A stretch of DNA of 64,000 bases from the NCBI GenBank assembly GCA_023525975.1, contig CM042039.1, positions 19,188,501 through 19,252,500 of the forward strand, read 5' to 3'. This DNA is from Smallanthus sonchifolius (Eukaryota; Streptophyta; Magnoliopsida; Asterales; Asteraceae). The notes under the pieces are model-generated. The model ran no database searches. It had not been told where the DNA came from and saw nothing but the letters and a program-made list of their open reading frames with translations. Below are positions 31,791-44,400 of the stretch, piece after piece; position 1 is the first letter of the stretch; each line of letters starts with the position of its first letter. Made by a program: the position numbers and the translations under genes.

Positions 31791-34133
31791 CGACTCATGA
31801 TTTAGAGTTGGGAGCTATAGTGTTTGCACTGAAAATCTGAAGACATTACTTGTACGGTACCAAATGCACCATCTACACCGATAACATGAGTCTTCAGCAC
31901 ATCTTCGAACAGAAAGAGTTGAACATGCGACAACGTCATTGTATCGAACTCTTGAAGGATTATGATTGTGCTATCAAGTATCATCCGGGCAAGGCTAACG
32001 TGGTAGGCAATGCCCTAAGCCAGAAAGAAACCAAACCTAGACGAGTCCGAGCATTGCAACTCACTATTCACACCGGATTACCCGATCAAATCCGTAATGC
32101 TCAACTCGAAGCCCTGAAAGAGGAAAACCTACTGTTAGAAGCCACACGTGGCATGGAGAAACAACTTGAGGTTAAATCGGACGATATTCACTATTTCACA
32201 GAGCGAATATGAGTTCCAGTGTACGGGAACATAAGAGAACATGTAATGGATGAAGCTCACAAATCTCGATATTCTATTTATCCTGGTTCCGATAAAATAT
32301 ATCACGATATGGAAGTGTTGTATTGATCGCCGAATATGAAAGCTTATATAGCCACCTATGTAAGCAAGTGCCTGACCTACTCGCAGGTCAAAGTCGAATA
32401 CCAAAAGCCGTCTGGTTTGCTCCAACAATCGGAAATCCCGATGTAGAAATGGGAGCAGATTTCCATGGACTTTATCAATAAACTACCTTGAACTCCGAGC
32501 GGATGCGACACCATCTGGGTGATCGTAGATCGTTTGACTAAATCCGCTCACTTTCTACCAATTAAAGAGACTGATAAGATGGAAAAGCTTACTCGTATTT
32601 ATCTGAAGGAAGTAGTCTATCGGCACGTAGTGCCAATTTCTGTCATTTCTGATCGAGACGCTCGATTCACCTCACGTTTCTGGCAATCATTACAAAAAGC
32701 TCTAGGCACGCGCCTGGATATGAGCACAGTGTACCATCCTCAAATAGATGGCGAGACTGAACGTACTATTCAAATTCTAAAGGACATGTTACGAGCTTGT
32801 GTAATTGACTTCGGTAACAGTTGGGAGACTCATCTGCCTTTAGTAGAGTTCTCCTACAATAGTAGCTATCATACTAGCATCAAGACAACACCTTTTGAGG
32901 CATTGTACGGACGGAAGTGCCGATCACCTATTTTTTGGGCTGAAGTTGGGGATTGTAATCCCCAGGAAATGTCCGGTCTTTGTTTTAACTATTCCGACAA
33001 ATGTAAATTCTATATTTTTATGATTTGCATTTATTTATCTATTATACTTCATGAGCATACATATGCATACATTGGGTGCATTCATTTCAAATTCAATAGA
33101 TATTTATTTGTAGCCTTAAAATGTTTTCAATCCTATTAAACAAATACATAAATTTATGTTATGATTCCTATAAATAAATGTAGGAATTTATAAATATTAA
33201 ATTTCATAAATTATCAAGTAAATAAACCTTAAATAAATAGAAGCATTTTTATTTTACAAAAATTATGGTTTTGCATATATAACATCTAGTTGTATTATAG
33301 AAATTATTAAATTTATAAAGACCTTAATGAATTTTGTTTTATAAAGTCCAGGGTCTAAGTGGTAAATCCTGAAACTTAATTTCTAATTAAAACAAAGTTT
33401 TTACATAAGATGTTAATAAGCTGGAACCTCGAGGACCTGTTCTGCCAATTCCCAAACTCCCCAAATGCAGTCCCGAGTTCGAGACACCCCTCCACCGATT
33501 TTCAATCGCTTAATCCCAATATCACGATTTAGATCCGCCGCCGACCGGGGGTGTGACATGGATAGCCAACTTACGGTTCCTGAACTCGTGCACGAAACCT
33601 CAGAGAAAATTATGCAAATCTGAAATCGTATGGGGGCAGCCCGTGACCGTCAAAAGAGCTATGCCGATAAGCGTCAGAAATCGTTGGAATTTCAAGTGGA
33701 CGACATGGTCCTATTAAAGGTCTCACCTAGGAAAGGAGTAATTCGTTTTGGGAAACGAGGAAAGCTAAATCCTCGTTATGTTGGACCGTTCAAGATAGTG
33801 AAGAGAATTGGTTCAGTAGCGTACCAACTAGACCTACCTGAAGGACTTAGTGGTGTACACAACGTCTTTCACGTCTCAAACTTAAAGAAATGTCTAGTTG
33901 ACGAGACACTCGTGATTCCACTTGAGGAACTAGAAATTGACGAACAATTACGTTTCATTGAAGAACCGGTTGAAATCATGGATAGGGAAGTCAAGACGCT
34001 CAAGCGTAGTAAAATCCCTATTGTCAGAGTTCGTTGGAACTCGAAACGCGGATCGGAATTGACATTGGAGTGCGAGGATCAGATGATGCACAAGTATCCT
34101 CATCTTTTCAAGCAATCCACGTCAAACACATAA
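31791..34133 (+). pseudogene. Chromovirus G pol: RNase H, integrase, chromodomain (split)
   Basis: RNase H: THDLELGAIVFALK, YLYGTKCTIYTDNMSL and KYHPGKANVVGNALS (31791-32050). A stop at 32210-32212 and further stops break the integrase zinc region. Integrase core: VIVDRLTKSAHF, ISDRDARF and the catalytic Glu in GETERTIQ (32519-32770), then KTTPFEALYGRKCRSPIFW. The frame is interrupted by a solo LTR at 32954-33558 and resumes at 33564. After 33630: RQKSYADKRQKSLEFQVDD, FGKRGKLNPRYVGPF and VFHVSNLKKCL, ending in a degenerate chromodomain (about 33930-34120, with VRWNSKRG). Order RT-RH-INT-chromodomain defines chromoviruses; the long LTR suggests Tekay. Confidence 0.8.
32954..33558 (+). mobile_element. 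Solo LTR (605 bp) inside chromovirus integrase
   Basis: It starts TGTAATCC and ends GGGGTGTGACA. The flanks GGGAT (32949-32953) and TGGAT (33559-33563) are a 5-bp target duplication with one mismatch, and the integrase frame resumes across it. It has no internal region, so it is the product of LTR-LTR recombination. Confidence 0.82.
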
Positions 34134-34140
34134 GGTACAA

Positions 34141-34259
34141 TTTTAATTTTCGGGACGAAAATTCTTTCAAATAGGGGATGATGTGACGTCCATAATTTTT
34201 TTTAATTTTTTATTATTATTTTAATTTTCCGGACGAAAATTCCTTCAACTAGGGGATGA
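34141..34259 (+). repeat. Duplicated polypurine tract and LTR start of element G
   Basis: A segment of about 47 bp (TTTTAATTTTC-GGACGAAAATTC, then TAGGGGATGATGTGAC) occurs at 34141-34187 and again about 78 bp later, with a few differences. Both copies present a polypurine tract followed by TGTGAC. I take the second (TGTGACACCCG, 34260) as the LTR start because it has the canonical terminus. Confidence 0.7.
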
Positions 34260-34610
34260 TGTGACACCCGACAAATTCCGGTTAACCCCGTTAACTCTGT
34301 TACAAACCACAAGGACCAATTCTGCCATAAACCCAAACTTATACACATAAAACACAAGGACTATTTCTGTAAATACCCTAAACTCAATTGTTTTGACTTT
34401 AAAAGTCAAAATTGGATGTTCTTGATCCAATTCCAATCGAATTCTCCAAGTCTGTTCGGATTCATGACTGTTATGCAAGCCTTAAGTAATTTCTATCGTT
34501 TCCCAATCATTTACACGCATTATTGGTCCATAATGGTTGCGAATTAAAGTCCACAAACCATAACCGTCGACCCCTTCGTCGATTACCATCAAACTCGTCC
34601 AATTCGCTTA
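34260..34610 (+). mobile_element. 3' LTR of chromovirus G, left part
   Basis: It begins TGTGACACCCG after the polypurine tract. It is interrupted at 34610/34611 by the Helitron H1 and continues at 50803. Confidence 0.7.
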
Positions 34611-36370
34611 TCTATAATACTATATAATATGGATTGGATGGACATTATTGTCATTTATCATATTTTTTAAGACACCCAACACTGTTCTTTTTACATACGG
34701 TACAAGTTACTATTTAACCCCGGTGTACCCTCAATAGTATGATGAGTTACCATTTAACCCCTTAGTAACCCCCAGTAGTATTTAATTCGGTCTTAAATTC
34801 ACTCAAATCTTCCTCAGTCGTTTTCTTCTCCAAGCTATTGAAAGGGCCGTTCTTTTTCCTCCATGGTCGTTCCCCTACACTGCAATTGAAGGCAAACATC
34901 AATTCTCATCAATTTCTGCTCTCCCGTACACTGCAATTGAATCGTTTCTCCTTTAATGGATTTCTGAATCGCCCCGTCTGTTTCCAACCCCCCTGTTAAG
35001 AACTCGGCCATGGAAATCTCACACCCAAATGACAAGGACCACATTGATATGCAGACGATGCTTTGATGGTCAGATATGGTCTCCGACGACTGAGGTGAGT
35101 TTTTGACGATTAATTATAATTGAATTTTCAGTTCAGGAAAACCCCAATTTGACTTGTGTAAGTGTTCTTCGTTTGTTTGATTTGCTTCTATTTGTGATTG
35201 AATTCGTTTTGTTTTTTCGAAATATGATTTGGTTGGTTTGTTGATTTAGGTGAGGACAGTGGGACTAAAAAGCTTTAAGACAACATTTGATTTACATGAT
35301 ATTCTAATTTCATCAGCAGCTACATCTGCAGCATATAAGTAACTGCCAATTTACCTCCTTGAAGGTATGGTGTGGTGTGTCATTGATATTAATAAATCTA
35401 ACTGAAACTTACTACGTGCAGTTTTCTAATTGTAGAACAAAATACATGTTCATTTATTAACGGGGCAGCAACAGCACTTTGGAATAATCAAGAAGGTAAA
35501 ATTCATAATAGATACATTGATTAATATCTTATTGTTTAGGGTTAATCTTAGTTTACTAATTTTGTGGCCATTATGTGTTTTAATCAAAATAGTTTGATAT
35601 ATCGGCAGTGTTTTCATCACACATTGATTTATATATAGGAATGTTAGGAGAACTTGAGTTATATCTTAATTATATTAGACTAAAACTCCTAAAATCATCA
35701 TTTAGATCAACTGTTACACTGGTTGCTTCTAAAATATATCAGTAGTAAATTAATTTGTTTGTGTATGTGTGCACTTTTGGGATAAGGTGATAGAAGGTCA
35801 AGCATGTGCCAAGATATATTTGCTCTGTCTCCTTTATGTCTGGGGTTCATACATTTATTTGTCATATTTTTTAAGTGTTGGTGGATAATGTGCAAGTAAG
35901 AATGGGTGGCTTTTGGGTTTGGTTAATTTGTCAAAGCTGTACTTAAATAGATGTACATGGATACATGGTGGTCTTGTTCATTTAAGAGGTATTTTTTGTG
36001 TTAACTCATAATTTTTTTATTATCTCACATTTTTCGGTTGTCTGATTAGGTGTTTTAAAAGTGAATGTGTGATCTTAAATAACCAAAATGAGATGAACAA
36101 CTATGATAAAAATTTACTGCAGGATGTGTTTGAAGTTCTAATAATCGTGTATGATGGTCTCTGGTGTTCGGCAAATTTTTATTAGCTAAAGAACTAGATT
36201 AAATAAGGGTATATGAGCAATTTTACTCTACCTTTTGATGATCATTTTTCGTACTTTGACCTGCCAAATAACCATCTAATTGTGATCAAGTGATTCCAAT
36301 GAAGTATGAAAAAAATAGTTGTTTTCTTGAATTTGGTTGGTGTATAATATTATAATGTTTTATTTAGTAG
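34611..36370 (+). other. Helitron H1, 5' portion
   Basis: The 5' 200 bp are AT-rich. 34800-35100 is GC-richer, holds a repeated ACACTGCAATTGA word (near 34880 and 34930), and ends at a possible splice donor (GAG|GTGAG near 35093). It may be a captured 5' exon, but I cannot identify it. The rest, to 36370, looks intronic. Confidence 0.35.
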
Positions 36371-37217
36371 GTGTAAAAAAACTCGAATCACTTAATATCA
36401 ACTCCTGTAATTGTATTACCGATGTAGATATGAAGCCTCTCTCAGGTAATTGTTTTTACTTCTTAATAATGTAAATAAATTACTTTTTATTATTACCTCT
36501 AATCAGTGTTTCGTGATATAATGCTACAACATACAGGATCAAGAAAAAGTACTTTCTTTTAATAATTCAAAATTTTAATACACTTTCTAATGAACTTAAA
36601 AGAATCTAAATATCATATATTATACTGATAATTATTCTTTTTATGTTTCTGACCTTACAAACTTGAAAGAATTACAAATTTCATGCAGCAAGGTCACAGA
36701 TCATGGTGTCGCATTCTTGAAAGGTCACTCGAGTTTTGATTTTTAAACTGCACGTATTTTCCTTTTGATTGTGTAAGTGTTTGAATTTAAATTAATACGT
36801 GTTTTCTATTTTCAGGTCTACACAAGCTTTCATTGCTAAACATGGAATGCTGCCCTATAACCGCAGCATGCTTGGATTCACTTACATGTTTTTTATATAT
36901 AGGTATTATATTATCTTTTTTTTTTCTTCATAAATTGATTATATCACTGGATAGTTAAGTTTCTGATTTAATATTTGTTAATTAATTATTCAGATGTTGT
37001 TGCTCTTCTTTATTTGAATGTAAGCAGATCTAATCTGACTGATGAAGGGTGTGAATATTTTTCAAGTAAGCCTTTTTATTTCTGTGATGTGCTTTTTAGA
37101 GCATATACAGTTTTTGTTTCAAATTTACAAAAATAAGTAAAATAAAAACATTTTTTATGCAGAGCTAGAGTCTTTAAAAGTGCTTAATTTGGGATTCAAT
37201 GATATATCACCAGAAAG
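36371..37217 (+). pseudogene. Captured LRR gene fragment (AT1G15740-like), five exons
   Basis: Exons with intact intron boundaries: 36371-36445 (KLESLNINSCNCITDVD), about 36659-36723 (LQISCSKVTDHGVAFLK), 36816-about 36880 (LHKLSLLNMECCPITAACLD), 36994-37066 (LLYLNVSRSNLTDEGCEYF) and 37163-37217 (LESLKVLNLGFNDIS). Together they cover the central cysteine-containing leucine-rich repeats of a plant RNI-like LRR protein; order and spacing match that family. The N-terminal part and later repeats are missing, and the last exon runs directly into PPR sequence. Retained introns mean capture at the DNA level. Confidence 0.75.
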
Positions 37218-37233
37218 GTGAAATTATTAACAT

Positions 37234-37391
37234 CTGTTTATATACGTAGAGGGTGATGGTATTGAGGATGGACATAAGGTGTTTGATGAAATGACTCAGA
37301 GAGATGCAATATCTTGGAACAGTCTTCTTTATGGGCATATTAAGTTGGGACAGTTGAAAAGGGTGAGACAGTTGTTTGAGGACATGCCAGA
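37234..37391 (+). pseudogene. Captured PPR gene fragment, left part
   Basis: It encodes DGHKVFDEMTQRDAISWNSL, then GHIKLGQLKRVRQLFEDMP, one and a half motifs of a plant PLS-class pentatricopeptide repeat protein (organelle RNA binding). The frame is cut inside a proline codon by the Tat element D at CCAGA and resumes at 47642. The upstream joint to the LRR fragment is abrupt. Confidence 0.8.
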
Positions 37392-37984
37392 TGTTGCTAC
37401 AACGAATATGATAGGGGTACTCGCTACTTCAACAAATACAAGTCAGAGTGAGGGTCTTGATGTTCTCGCTTAAATCAGTTGCTTGAGGTAGCTGCTAAGA
37501 TCAGAGCACCGTTAGTCTCACCGAAGGAGGGGGCCTCCTGCGATCAGCCTCCGACGTGAGAATAAGATAACGGTTCTTTGGGAGTGATAAAGGACCTTGG
37601 AACGAGAGTGGTAAGTGTAAAAGCATGAAAGTGAGAAGTGATAATGGACTTGGGTCTTAGAGAGTTCAAGTCCTTCTCTTATACCTGAGTCTGCCTCTCG
37701 CTTCGTGCTATATGCGGGGGTATCCCCTTCTCTTTCCTGTCCCTGTAGTAAGGTGTTTTCCCTTTTGGTGTAAAGAGTCAAAGTCCCTTATAGGGACAAA
37801 GGTCTCTCTCTTCAAGGCCATTAAGACACGTTGTCCTATAGCCTTGACTTCCTGAAGATTCTAAACGGGTCGCTATCACCTATGCCATGTCACATTGTTG
37901 CTTGGGAGACATGGCTTTGTGGTTCTGCTTAGTATGTGTGCTTCATTGATGAAGTCGGGCTTCGTGGCCGTACCCACGTCATCA
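37392..37984 (-). mobile_element. 3' LTR of element D
   Basis: 593 bp. The minus strand places a GACTGGGGGC polypurine tract directly upstream (37985-37996). 37985-38371 is non-coding. Confidence 0.88.
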
Positions 37985-38371
37985 GCCCCCAGTCAGGAGC
38001 GCTTATTGTGTAGTAATGAGGGCTTCTGACTAAACCCTATTAAAAAATTCGTTTCGTTTCTTTACTTCTTCCATCTCTAAATGATCTGGTTTTGTTTCAA
38101 TTTCTGGTTGGATAATTCAGCGCGGGCTTCTCGAGGTGATGGGACGGCTTGTGTCAGTTATCATTAATCTTTCTCTCTCCCGATTTCAATTTGAATTTTG
38201 AAAAAACAATCCCTTTATATTCAACCAAACCTTCATTTTGAATCTTTTCCAATTTCACAAGCGGTTTCTTCCCCAAAGGGTTCCTTTCTTCCTTGTTCTT
38301 GCTTCTTGTCTGCCGATTGGCGCTTTTTGGAGGTTAGTTTTCATTTCTCTTTGTCGCTCTCTTCCATAACA

Positions 38372-40572
38372 ATGTCTAAGAACTATTTAAGCATCCAGAC
38401 CTCGAAAATGACCCAATCTGCGGTGGACGAGTTCTGCAACCAATGAGGTTTGGATGTGAAGTTTCGTCCAACCGCTCCGATCATGGGGAAAACCGTCGAT
38501 CAGTGTCTGGAGGGCATGCTTGCCATATACAGTCGTCATTTTTAATTTTCAAACCTCCGATACCCATTTTCCCTCTTTTTCTTGAGTACTATCGTCTTAA
38601 CTTTGGTCAATTGTCGCCTGTTGGAGTTAGTAAAGTCATCCACTTTGAGGTTGTGTGTAGATCTCTTGGTCATGAACCAGACCTTACCATGTTTCGCCGT
38701 TTCTTCCGCCTCACGAAGAATGGTGACTGGTATACCGTAGAGAAAACCAAGTGTGAGGAGGGACTTGTGTGGCCGTAACTATTTCTTGCCTTCGTTCCTG
38801 GAAGGATCACTTCTTCTGGGTTTCGAATGATATTCTGCCCTTTACTATAATCCCTAGAAAACCATCTAACCCACTTAACCCTGCCGAACCTGATGTTTCA
38901 TCCTTGGACCCTGTTTTTTATAGTAAGCTTAAGTCTTTTTCTTCTCCGCTTCATATTTATCCGGAGCAGTTGCTTGTGAAGCTTGGGTTGAGTGTGCTAT
39001 GGGATCCAGCTTTTGTTCCTCTGTTAACTCTAAATGGGGAGGGTATGGATTTGACTTTACTTTTGCTCATATGTTTGTTTGATTTCTTTTGCTTATTGTG
39101 TGTCCTTTCTTTGTAGACATGAGTGCCTTGGACTTTCTTTTGTTGGAAGATACTTTGGATGTGGAGGAGGATAGGAGAGAGCTGGAGAAAGGTGAGACTA
39201 CTGAGTTGGTGCTGAATAAGTATGTTCGTTATGAGGCTGTTGTTTACACTGGTGTTTCGGATGTTGCTAGCATGAAGCATGTTAAGGGTAAGGGCAAGAA
39301 GCTTGCGTCTGCCCCTAAAGTTAAGAAAGGTAAAGCTCATCTGCGTTCTAGCAAGAGGCTTGCTACATCTAGTGCTCGTGCGTCTGCTACTCCATCTCCT
39401 GGACCCATTGATGTTTCTGACAATGAGGATGGTTTTCTTGCTGGTTGTACTGGGTCCGTTCCTTCCACGGTGAAGCTGGAGCCCTTGGATGGTGAAAGTG
39501 ATAGTGGTGATTCGGGTGGTAGTGGTGGTAAAAAACATGAGCTTGTACCGGAGGAGGCTAGTAATGTTTATGTTCTAGACTGGTCTATCAAGAATGGTGA
39601 TTCTGTGAAGAGTCATTTTTTTTTGCCAGGAAATGGTTTACCACTTCTTCCGACCGTGATGCTCTTCGTTGTGATACAGATCAGGCACTTATTGGACGTA
39701 TTCTTGCCAATGCTTCTAGACTTCTTACCTCTATCCCTAAAGGTATTGATCGGCTTTGTGCTAATGCCAAGAAAGCTGATCGTGCGGACCAAAAGAACTT
39801 TGCTTTGAAGGAACAACTTGCCAATGCTCAGAACCAAGTGTCTGATTTGTCTGTTCATGAGAAACAGCTTGTTCAAGATCTTGATACTGCTCGTAAGCAG
39901 TATGATGTTGATAGTGAGAAGCTTGCTTCATTGCAGCAGATTTTGGAGGAAGAGAAGGCAAAGATGGATGCTGAGAGGATTGCGCTTGATGCTGAGAGGT
40001 CAGTGGTTCAAGCAGAGAGGGAAGGGTTGGATGCTGCCATTGAAGAATGGAAGTCTCGGGCTGAGGTTCTTGCTGGGGAAAAAAGGTGGCTCATCGAGCA
40101 CGGGTTTCAACAGGTTGTTGCTTATCTTCTTCACAGTAATGAGTTCAGTGCTCCCCTGAGCGTTGTATACAAGAAGCTTTTGAAGCGTGGAAGTCATATG
40201 TGACTTGTTTCTGGTTACAAGAATCAGCCTTTGAAGCCAATCTCTGAGTGCAGCAATTACCATCCTGAGGCAGAGCAGGAGTCTATTGAATCTATTCAAC
40301 AGATGGAGCAGCTAACATATCCTTACATTCATGAATTGTCTAAATATTTTGATAGGTCGTTGTCTGAGCTGCAAGCTTTGGAGCCTCAAGGTTTGAAGAG
40401 GGAAGCTGCTGAGTCCGTGCTGAAATCTCTTGGAAGCAAGCGCTCGCGGGACGAAGCTGGTGGTTCTAAGTCCCTTGCCTCGGTCTCCCTGGGAGGGAAC
40501 GCGGGGCAGAGCAAAAAGAGCCGATCTGACTCGGTTTCAGAGGCGAAGACTCAAGCTTCTATTGGACTCTAG
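38372..40572 (+). pseudogene. Antisense extra ORF of element D (putative gypsy-type transposase domain)
   Basis: It runs opposite to the element's own pol. Start ATG 38372 (MSKNYLSIQTSKMTQSAVDE), an early stop at 38444, then in other frames FLEYYRLNFGQLSPVGVSKV, LGHEPDLTMFRRFFRL and KNGDWYTVEK. This matches the plant domain called putative gypsy-type transposon (PF04195), often found antisense in Tat elements. After stops near 38776 and 38950, a basic low-complexity stretch (39270-39400), a Gly/Ser-rich part and a long coiled coil (39790-40130) follow, with more breaks at 39808 and 40203. The C-terminal piece ends at 40572. Function unknown; clearly broken. Confidence 0.7.
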
Positions 40573-41492
40573 GATGCTGATACTCCATACATAGTTGTTG
40601 CTGCTTCTACTGAGGAGAGCGTTGGTACAGGACCGAAGCCTGATTCTGCTAATCCGGAGAAGGCTGGTGATCCTTCTATTTGATTTGAACCTTTTATGGG
40701 TGTTGTTGTCATGTTGAACAATTTGTATTCTTTTCCTTCTGAACATGCTATTTGGACCCTGCGTGGTCATGTTTGTTGTAAGCCTTTGTTGGCGTAAACA
40801 ATTTAATTTGCTTGTCTTAGCTTTATAGTGCCCTTCATGGTTTGAACTTGCTGTTGTTGAAAAAGCCTTTTGGATCTTTCATTGTACACCTTGCTTGTAA
40901 CTTGACCTTATCGGGTCATATGTCTTATTGGTTTGCTTGTATAGTCAAACTTTTGAGCCAAGGGTTTACCTTGTTGGCTAGATTTTCTTTTAGTGAGAAT
41001 ATAAGATGCGTTCCCTTGCTATAATTTTTATATGTTTGTGTTTTCATAATTCGAGGATTTATTAAGGCATGATGCTGCAGACATCGTACTAGATAATTCC
41101 AAGTTATTACTAACACGAAATGTTATCCTATCTGTTGGAAGCCCTTTATATTTGTGATTTTACTTGAATTTATGCTTATGGAGCATTGTTGTTGGGAGCT
41201 CACCCGCTTCATAGGTAAACAAGACTTAGTACCTAAGGAGTTGTATTGTTTTAGGAACTCAACCTTTATACGGGTAAGGCAAAACTTGAACCCGTTGAGC
41301 GTTTTGGGCTAGGAGCTCATCCCTTTACATGGAGAGGTTTTACTCGGACCCCATGGAGCTATATTTACAAGAGCTCACCCTCGATAGGATAACAAGGTAC
41401 CAAGTATACTTCAAAATGCTCATTTCATTCATTAAACTTGTTTCATACAGAAGATTTGTCGTGAAATGCCTCTTGGGCTACATTGATCATGG
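40573..41492. other. Non-coding stretch of element D between the antisense ORF and pol
   Basis: Low-complexity T-rich sequence. 41190-41400 holds a loose direct repeat around GAGCTCA(C/T)CC (near 41197, 41310, 41370) with GGTAA-like words. No gene seen. Confidence 0.5.
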
Positions 41493-44400
41493 CTTATATA
41501 AAGAAGCGTCGTAGGTGTTTGGCGTTCCAGTGTCTTGGAAGCCTTTTTCTGTCCATGTCATCAAGTTTGTAAGAGCCTCCTCTGTGCGCTTCTGCAATCT
41601 GGTAAGGACCTTCCTATTTAGGGCCCAATTTTCCTGTATGCTCTTGCCTGCTTGCGTCATTGTTTTGAAGTACTAGATCTCCAACTTTAAAACTTTCGTG
41701 TTTCTCTCTTGTTGTAGTAGAATTCCATTTTTTGCTTATATCTGGCCTCCCTGATTCTTGAATGATCTCTGGCTTCTTCTAGGAGGTCGAGGTTCTGCAT
41801 TATTTCTGCATTATCTTGATGCGCATCTTGATTGTTGATTCGATGTGTGGCCACCCCTATTTTGGCAGAAATCATTGCTTCTGAGCCGAAGACTAAACTG
41901 TATGGGGTGCGGCCGTGACTTGTTTTCTCTGTTGTTCTGATAGCCCACAGGACGCTTGGTAACTCTTCCAGCCAATCTTTACCGTGTCGTCCAAACCTTG
42001 TTTTTATCCCGGATACAATGCTCCGATTCATTCGTTCAACTTGGCCATTGGACTGAGGGTAAGCGACGGAACTAACGATTTACTTTATGTGTAGCTCCGT
42101 ACACCAAGCGCTGGATGGTTTATCAGCGAACTGCTTGCCATTGTCAGTGACAATTTTTCCAGGAAGGCCGAAGCGGCATATGATTTGTTCCCATACGAAG
42201 TTTATCACATGCTTGGCAATAGTTATATTTTGGTCGATACGATCGAATTTACAAATGATTTGATTTTTAATCAAGGCGATTACCTGCTTGCCCGTGATCG
42301 AAGCTAGTGGTTTGACCTTGGGCCACTTGGTGAAGTAGTCGACCGCTACCAGCAAGAACTTGACTTTTCCTCTTGCTTCGGGGAATGGGCCAACAATGTC
42401 CATTCCCCATTTGTAGGACGTCCATGCTGAAGTAACGGTCACCAGATCGTGCTTCGGACTTGCTTTGATTGGTGCATGCAGGTGGCAGCCTTCACACTTG
42501 TGTATTTCTTCCGAAGCGTCCTTATGCATTGTGGGCCAGTAATAACCCAAGTTCATCAGTTTTGTGACCACTGATCTAGGACCAGAGTGAGTCCCACATA
42601 TTCCTTCGTGCACCTCTCTGATCAAGTAGTTACTTTGATCTGGTCCGACTCAACGAAGGAGAGGTGATAAGTAGGACTTCTTGTAAAGATAGCCATCTTC
42701 GATCACGTATTGTTTAGCTTTTATCTGCAGCCTTACTGCTTTTGCTTCATCATATGGCAGCGTTCCTTCCTTTAAGAAGTCTGTGACCAGAGTCATCCAG
42801 TTCTTTTCCTCTTCACTTATGACATCGTGTGTTTCTTCCTCATGGGTGGATGGAACTTTGCGTACTTCCACCAGGACCTTCTTAGTTAGGTGCGAAAGGT
42901 AAGTGAGGCCAGCTTGCTAAGGGCATCGGCCTGCTTGTTCTTAGATCATGGCACTTGCTTCACGCTGCAACTCTCAAAACTTTGCATTAACTCTTGTGCT
43001 TTAGCTTTGTATTTCTTCATGCTTTCCTCTTTTGCCAGGTACTGGTTGTTGACCTGGCTGGCTATTAGTAGTGAGTCAACAAACACTTGTATTTTTTACA
43101 CCTTCATCACTTTAGCTATCCTCAGGCCTGCAAGTAGGGCTTCGTATTCGGCTTCATTATTGGTGCTTGGGAAGTCTAAACGAAGGGCGTATGTGAATTC
43201 TTTCCCCTCAGGGTCTAATAGTACCAGACCAGCTCCGGAGCTAGAAGCTCCGTCATCAAATAACATCCATGTGTTAGGAGGACGCTCCTGCTGTTCATCA
43301 TTCTTTACTATCTTTGTTGCTTATTTCGGTTCTTCCGGGACTTCGGCAAGAAAATCGGCTAGGACTTGAGCCTTAATCGCTGTTCTTGGTACATATTCTA
43401 TCTTGTGTTCCCCAAGCTCGATGGCCCATTTTGCTAATCTACCAGACATTTCAGGCCTTTCGAGTATTGTTCCGATAGGTTGATTGGTGACAACCTTTAT
43501 TGGGTGTGCTTGGAAGTATCTTCTCAATCTTCTTGCAATTTCTCCATTGTAGGGTAGTTTATCACAGCTTCTTTCAGTGCTCTGCTTATGAAGCAGCACA
43601 TCACTTACAACATTATTACCTGCTGAAAGATAAATAAAGATTAGTTCTCCAACCTCGAGTGCTATCAGTGTAGGTAGTGAGGCTAGATTTTCTTTCAACT
43701 TCTGAAAGGCAGCCTCAGCTTCTTCTGTCCACCTGAAATCTTTCTTGTCTAAGCCTTCAGTGTTTGGAAGAAGGGTAGTGATTTTTCTGCTGATTTTGAC
43801 AAAAATCACTTAAGGGCGGCAATTTTTCCATTTAAGCTTTGCAAATATTTATTTGTTCTTGGAGACCTCATCTCCATGACCGCTCGAACCTTGCTAGGAT
43901 TAGCTTTTATGCTTTGCTTTACTACGATATGGCCCAGGAACTTGCCCTCTTCAAAGTCGAATGAGTAGTTTCCTGGGTTGAGCTTCATGCTGATGATTCG
44001 GAGGTTGTCGAATGTTTCTCTGGTGTCTTTTATCATTCCTTCTTCATTCTTGCTTTTAATCACTAGATCATCAACATAGGCCTCCATGTTTCTCCCTATC
44101 TGATCTATTAATGTTTTGTCGATCACCCTTTGATAGGTAGCTCCTGCGTTCTTGAGGCCGAAAGGCATCTTCTTGTAACAAAAGATCCCTTTGTCTGTAT
44201 GAAAAGCCGTTTTTTTTTCATCTTCTTCCTTTATGTGTATTTGATGATAACCCTTGTAGGCGTCTAAAAAGCACTTGTACTTGAAACCTGTCAAAGAGTC
44301 AACTTTCAAGTCTATTTCTGGCAAAGGATAACAATCCTTTGGACATGCCTGATTTATATTTTTAAAAGCGACACACATATGCCAGGAGCCGTCTGATTTT

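Noticed and set aside
36371..37217. Functional host LRR gene
   Set aside because: Only central repeats are present, no start or end, one acceptor is lost, and it runs into unrelated PPR sequence.
42890..43369. Plus-strand reading frame of 159 codons
   Set aside because: Antisense shadow of the second RNase H domain of element D.
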